Shown: positions 29,535 through 30,654 of the stretch, one piece after another | Layout of the letters: each line of letters begins with the position of its first letter | Position numbering within the stretch: the stretch's first letter is position 1 | IMG/VR virus record: IMGVR_UViG_3300021379_001320 | Coordinates: 1-30,654 of that record | Length of the DNA: 30,654 bases | Strand: one strand, 5' to 3' | DNA from: a virus | The notes under the pieces: model-generated | Told to the model about the DNA's origin: nothing | Database searches by the model: none | Seen by the model: only the letters and a program-made list of their open reading frames with translations | Translations under genes and position numbers: made by a program

Positions 29535-29732
29535 CTATTTATTACCATTACAGTAAGTTGGCTCGGTTCCATACTCCCAATCATCATAATCTTCGTCGTT
29601 GCGAATCTCTTCAGCAAGCATATTTTGACGTTTGATGTCGTTTACATGGTCTCCGACCACTTCTCTCAACATTTTTTCATGCTGACGAGCACCTAGGTTA
29701 TCTAAAAAGTCATTTTCGGGTAGAAATTGCAT
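29535..29732 (-). CDS. Small acidic protein of unknown function
   Basis: 65 residues, not recognised. It begins MQFLPENDFLDNLGARQHEK and is predicted mainly helical, with a strongly acidic and aromatic tail (EEIRNDEDYDDWEYGTEP). The AGAGGA ribosome site lies about 8 bases upstream of the ATG at 29732. It lacks membrane segments and has one cysteine near the C-terminus. It sits just before gp25 with a 28-base gap that begins at a late-promoter box. Its good ribosome site and clean fit between neighbours support it as a real gene. A chaperone or small assembly factor is possible, but nothing in the sequence shows it. Confidence 0.7.
   Translation of the reverse strand: MQFLPENDFLDNLGARQHEKMLREVVGDHVNDIKRQNMLAEEIRNDEDYDDWEYGTEPTYCNGNK
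29536..29543 (-). promoter_or_regulatory. Candidate T4-type late promoter, AATAAATA
   Basis: AATAAATA on the minus strand fits NATAAATA (7 of 8 to TATAAATA). It overlaps the stop codon of the 65-residue gene and lies 30 bases upstream of the gp25 ATG (29506), a good place for the start of the gp25-gp6-gp7-like late transcript. Confidence 0.5.
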
Positions 29733-29747
29733 CGTAGAGTCCTCTTC

Positions 29748-29767
29748 AAAAGTCCTTGAGAACTTTT
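29748..29767 (-). other. Intergenic stem-loop, possible terminator or processing hairpin
   Basis: In the 45-base gap before the 65-residue gene, the minus strand reads AAAAGTTC-TCAA-GGACTTTT: an 8-bp stem with one GU pair and a 4-base loop. The 3' arm ends in four T, but the next bases are GAAGAGG, the ribosome site of the downstream gene. It may be a weak terminator or an RNA-processing/translation-control hairpin. Confidence 0.35.
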
Positions 29768-29777
29768 AGAGGGGTTG

Positions 29778-30008
29778 CTATCCCTGATTATTATTTAGTT
29801 TTTCCTCTTTGACCTTCTTGAAGTACAATTTATAGTATCTTGACTTCATTTCTTCCATGGTTTCCATGTCTTCTTTGAAACCCATGTATTTGAGAAGTTG
29901 ATAAGACCCTTCAAGTTCACTAATGAGTCTTAAAAGAGTGACGGGTCTAACTTGAAAACCACCAAATTTGTAGTTTCTTACGTCCTGAGACTCTTTTCTT
30001 TCATCCAT
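29778..30008 (-). CDS. Small charged protein of unknown function
   Basis: 76 residues from ATG 30008. An earlier in-frame ATG at 30083 would overlap the upstream gene by 83 bases. The 30008 start instead overlaps the upstream stop by a few bases (ATGGATGA) and has a purine-rich AAAGAGAG stretch directly upstream, so I prefer it. The protein (MDERKESQDVRNYKFGGFQV, RPVTLLRLISELEGSYQLLK) has a short N-terminal basic region and then two amphipathic helices rich in K and E. No known motif is recognised. Coupling to the upstream unknown gene suggests they act together. Confidence 0.7.
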   Translation of the reverse strand: MDERKESQDVRNYKFGGFQVRPVTLLRLISELEGSYQLLKYMGFKEDMETMEEMKSRYYKLYFKKVKEEKLNNNQG

Positions 30009-30654
30009 TCTCTCTTTCTTTTGCAGTTTTCCAGAAATATTCGTCTTCACGACCCATTCCAAGTCGTTCAAACCCGTTCTCAACCTGATAATACTGAGTC
30101 GAAACCTTAAAATCGGGCATTTTTGGTTCGACAGGTGTTAAACTATTGTCAAAAATCCTCATTCTGTTGTTTGGATACAGTGCATACTGCCCATTATTCA
30201 GTTCAATGAGGTTATGTGACTTATGTTCGGCAGGATTTTCACTTGTCGCATAGTCAATTACGTCAGGATCCTGGTGATAATTATCTAAAGTGCAGATATA
30301 GGTGCCTTTTTGAATTCCAAAGTCTCTTGTGTAGAGTTCAAAATCCATCGAACCGATGAATTGCTTCTTTACAGTGACTACACCATAGTCCATACAGTTC
30401 CAAAACTGTAGATTAGGAAGATCCATATCGGGATCTGGAGTCTTTGGTTTTGATACAAATGCACTGATAGGTAATTTATCGTACATTGCGGCATACTCTG
30501 GCAGATATGTCTCAAAATAAAAAGTGCGTCCAGGTATCGACTTACACGACACCCAGACGCCTTTGACAAATTCACCGTGACCAGATTGATGATCTGTAAG
30601 ATATTCCTTACGAACCCATACTTCAACTGAGGGAAGATTAGCAATCAAACATGC
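30001..30654 (-). CDS. Protein of unknown function, open at the right edge
   Basis: At least 217 codons ending in TGA at 30003-30001. The frame stays open to the window edge; a TTG at 30648 (followed by IANLPSVEVWVRKEY) could be a start, but no start is confirmed, so the N-terminus is probably outside. The visible part is soluble and beta-rich, with aromatic residues throughout (GRTFYFETYLPEYAAMYDKL, NLQFWNCMDYGVVTVKKQFI, NNGQYALYPNNRMRIFDNSL). No catalytic motif, signal peptide or membrane segment is recognised. Its position upstream of gp25 and coupling to the next small gene make it likely a conserved phage protein, but I cannot assign a function. Confidence 0.75.
   Translation of the reverse strand, partial: ACLIANLPSVEVWVRKEYLTDHQSGHGEFVKGVWVSCKSIPGRTFYFETYLPEYAAMYDKLPISAFVSKPKTPDPDMDLPNLQFWNCMDYGVVTVKKQFIGSMDFELYTRDFGIQKGTYICTLDNYHQDPDVIDYATSENPAEHKSHNLIELNNGQYALYPNNRMRIFDNSLTPVEPKMPDFKVSTQYYQVENGFERLGMGREDEYFWKTAKERENG

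Noticed and set aside
29764-29785. Second small hairpin (AGGG...CCCT) after the 76-residue gene as a terminator
   Set aside because: The stem is only four pairs and is not followed by a T run.
30009-30083. Upstream start (ATG 30083) for the 76-residue gene
   Set aside because: It would overlap the preceding gene by 83 bases, whereas the ATG at 30008 has a purine-rich ribosome site and the usual small overlap.
1-30654. tRNA, CRISPR, insertion sequence, integrase or novel defence genes
   Set aside because: I scanned for cloverleaf-like segments, regular direct repeats with spacers, terminal inverted repeats and non-structural protein motifs and saw none. The whole window is accounted for by structural genes and small phage proteins.

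Overview
The window reads as the late structural (baseplate and tail) region of a T4-like myovirus, most likely a marine cyanophage of the Prochlorococcus/Synechococcus type. The evidence is recognisable T4 baseplate wedge proteins gp25, gp6 and gp8 in order, followed by a giant protein with the cyanophage DUF4815 N-terminus and a large fibre-like protein. T4-type late promoter octamers (NATAAATA) lie in the few gaps. The sequence looks AT-rich. Every convincing gene is on the minus strand, so transcription runs from high to low coordinates. I see no tRNA, rRNA, CRISPR array, insertion sequence, integrase or host-derived metabolic gene.

Layout in the direction of transcription: (1) 30654-29535, three unknown proteins, the first open at the right edge; (2) 29506-27197, gp25 and gp6, the wedge core; (3) 27200-13635, one 4521-residue protein in the place of T4 gp7. 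Its N-terminus carries a gp7-like helical segment and the rest is a chain of beta-rich modules, including a YHYH-like domain and a beta-propeller-like block near the C-terminus; (4) 13595-12013, gp8, interrupted by an apparent one-base frameshift near 12424-12434; (5) 12008-4965, a 2347-residue DUF4815 structural protein; (6) 4968-4166, three small proteins (coiled coil, beta-sandwich-like, glycine-rich); (7) 4166-1, a fibre-like protein open at the left edge, with a pectate-lyase-like beta-helix and a LamG/concanavalin-like lectin domain.

The genes are packed with ATGA, TAATG and TGATG overlaps or gaps of a few bases, as expected for co-translated virion parts. gp25, gp6 and the gp7-like segment should form the core of each baseplate wedge, with gp8 bound to it. 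The giant gp7-like extension, the DUF4815 protein and the fibre-like protein probably make the outer baseplate and host-contacting surface. The points most worth a second look are the gp7-core-plus-giant-extension architecture with its YHYH and propeller modules, the lectin domain in the fibre-like protein, a duplex-site module shared by the two giant proteins, and the gp8 frameshift.
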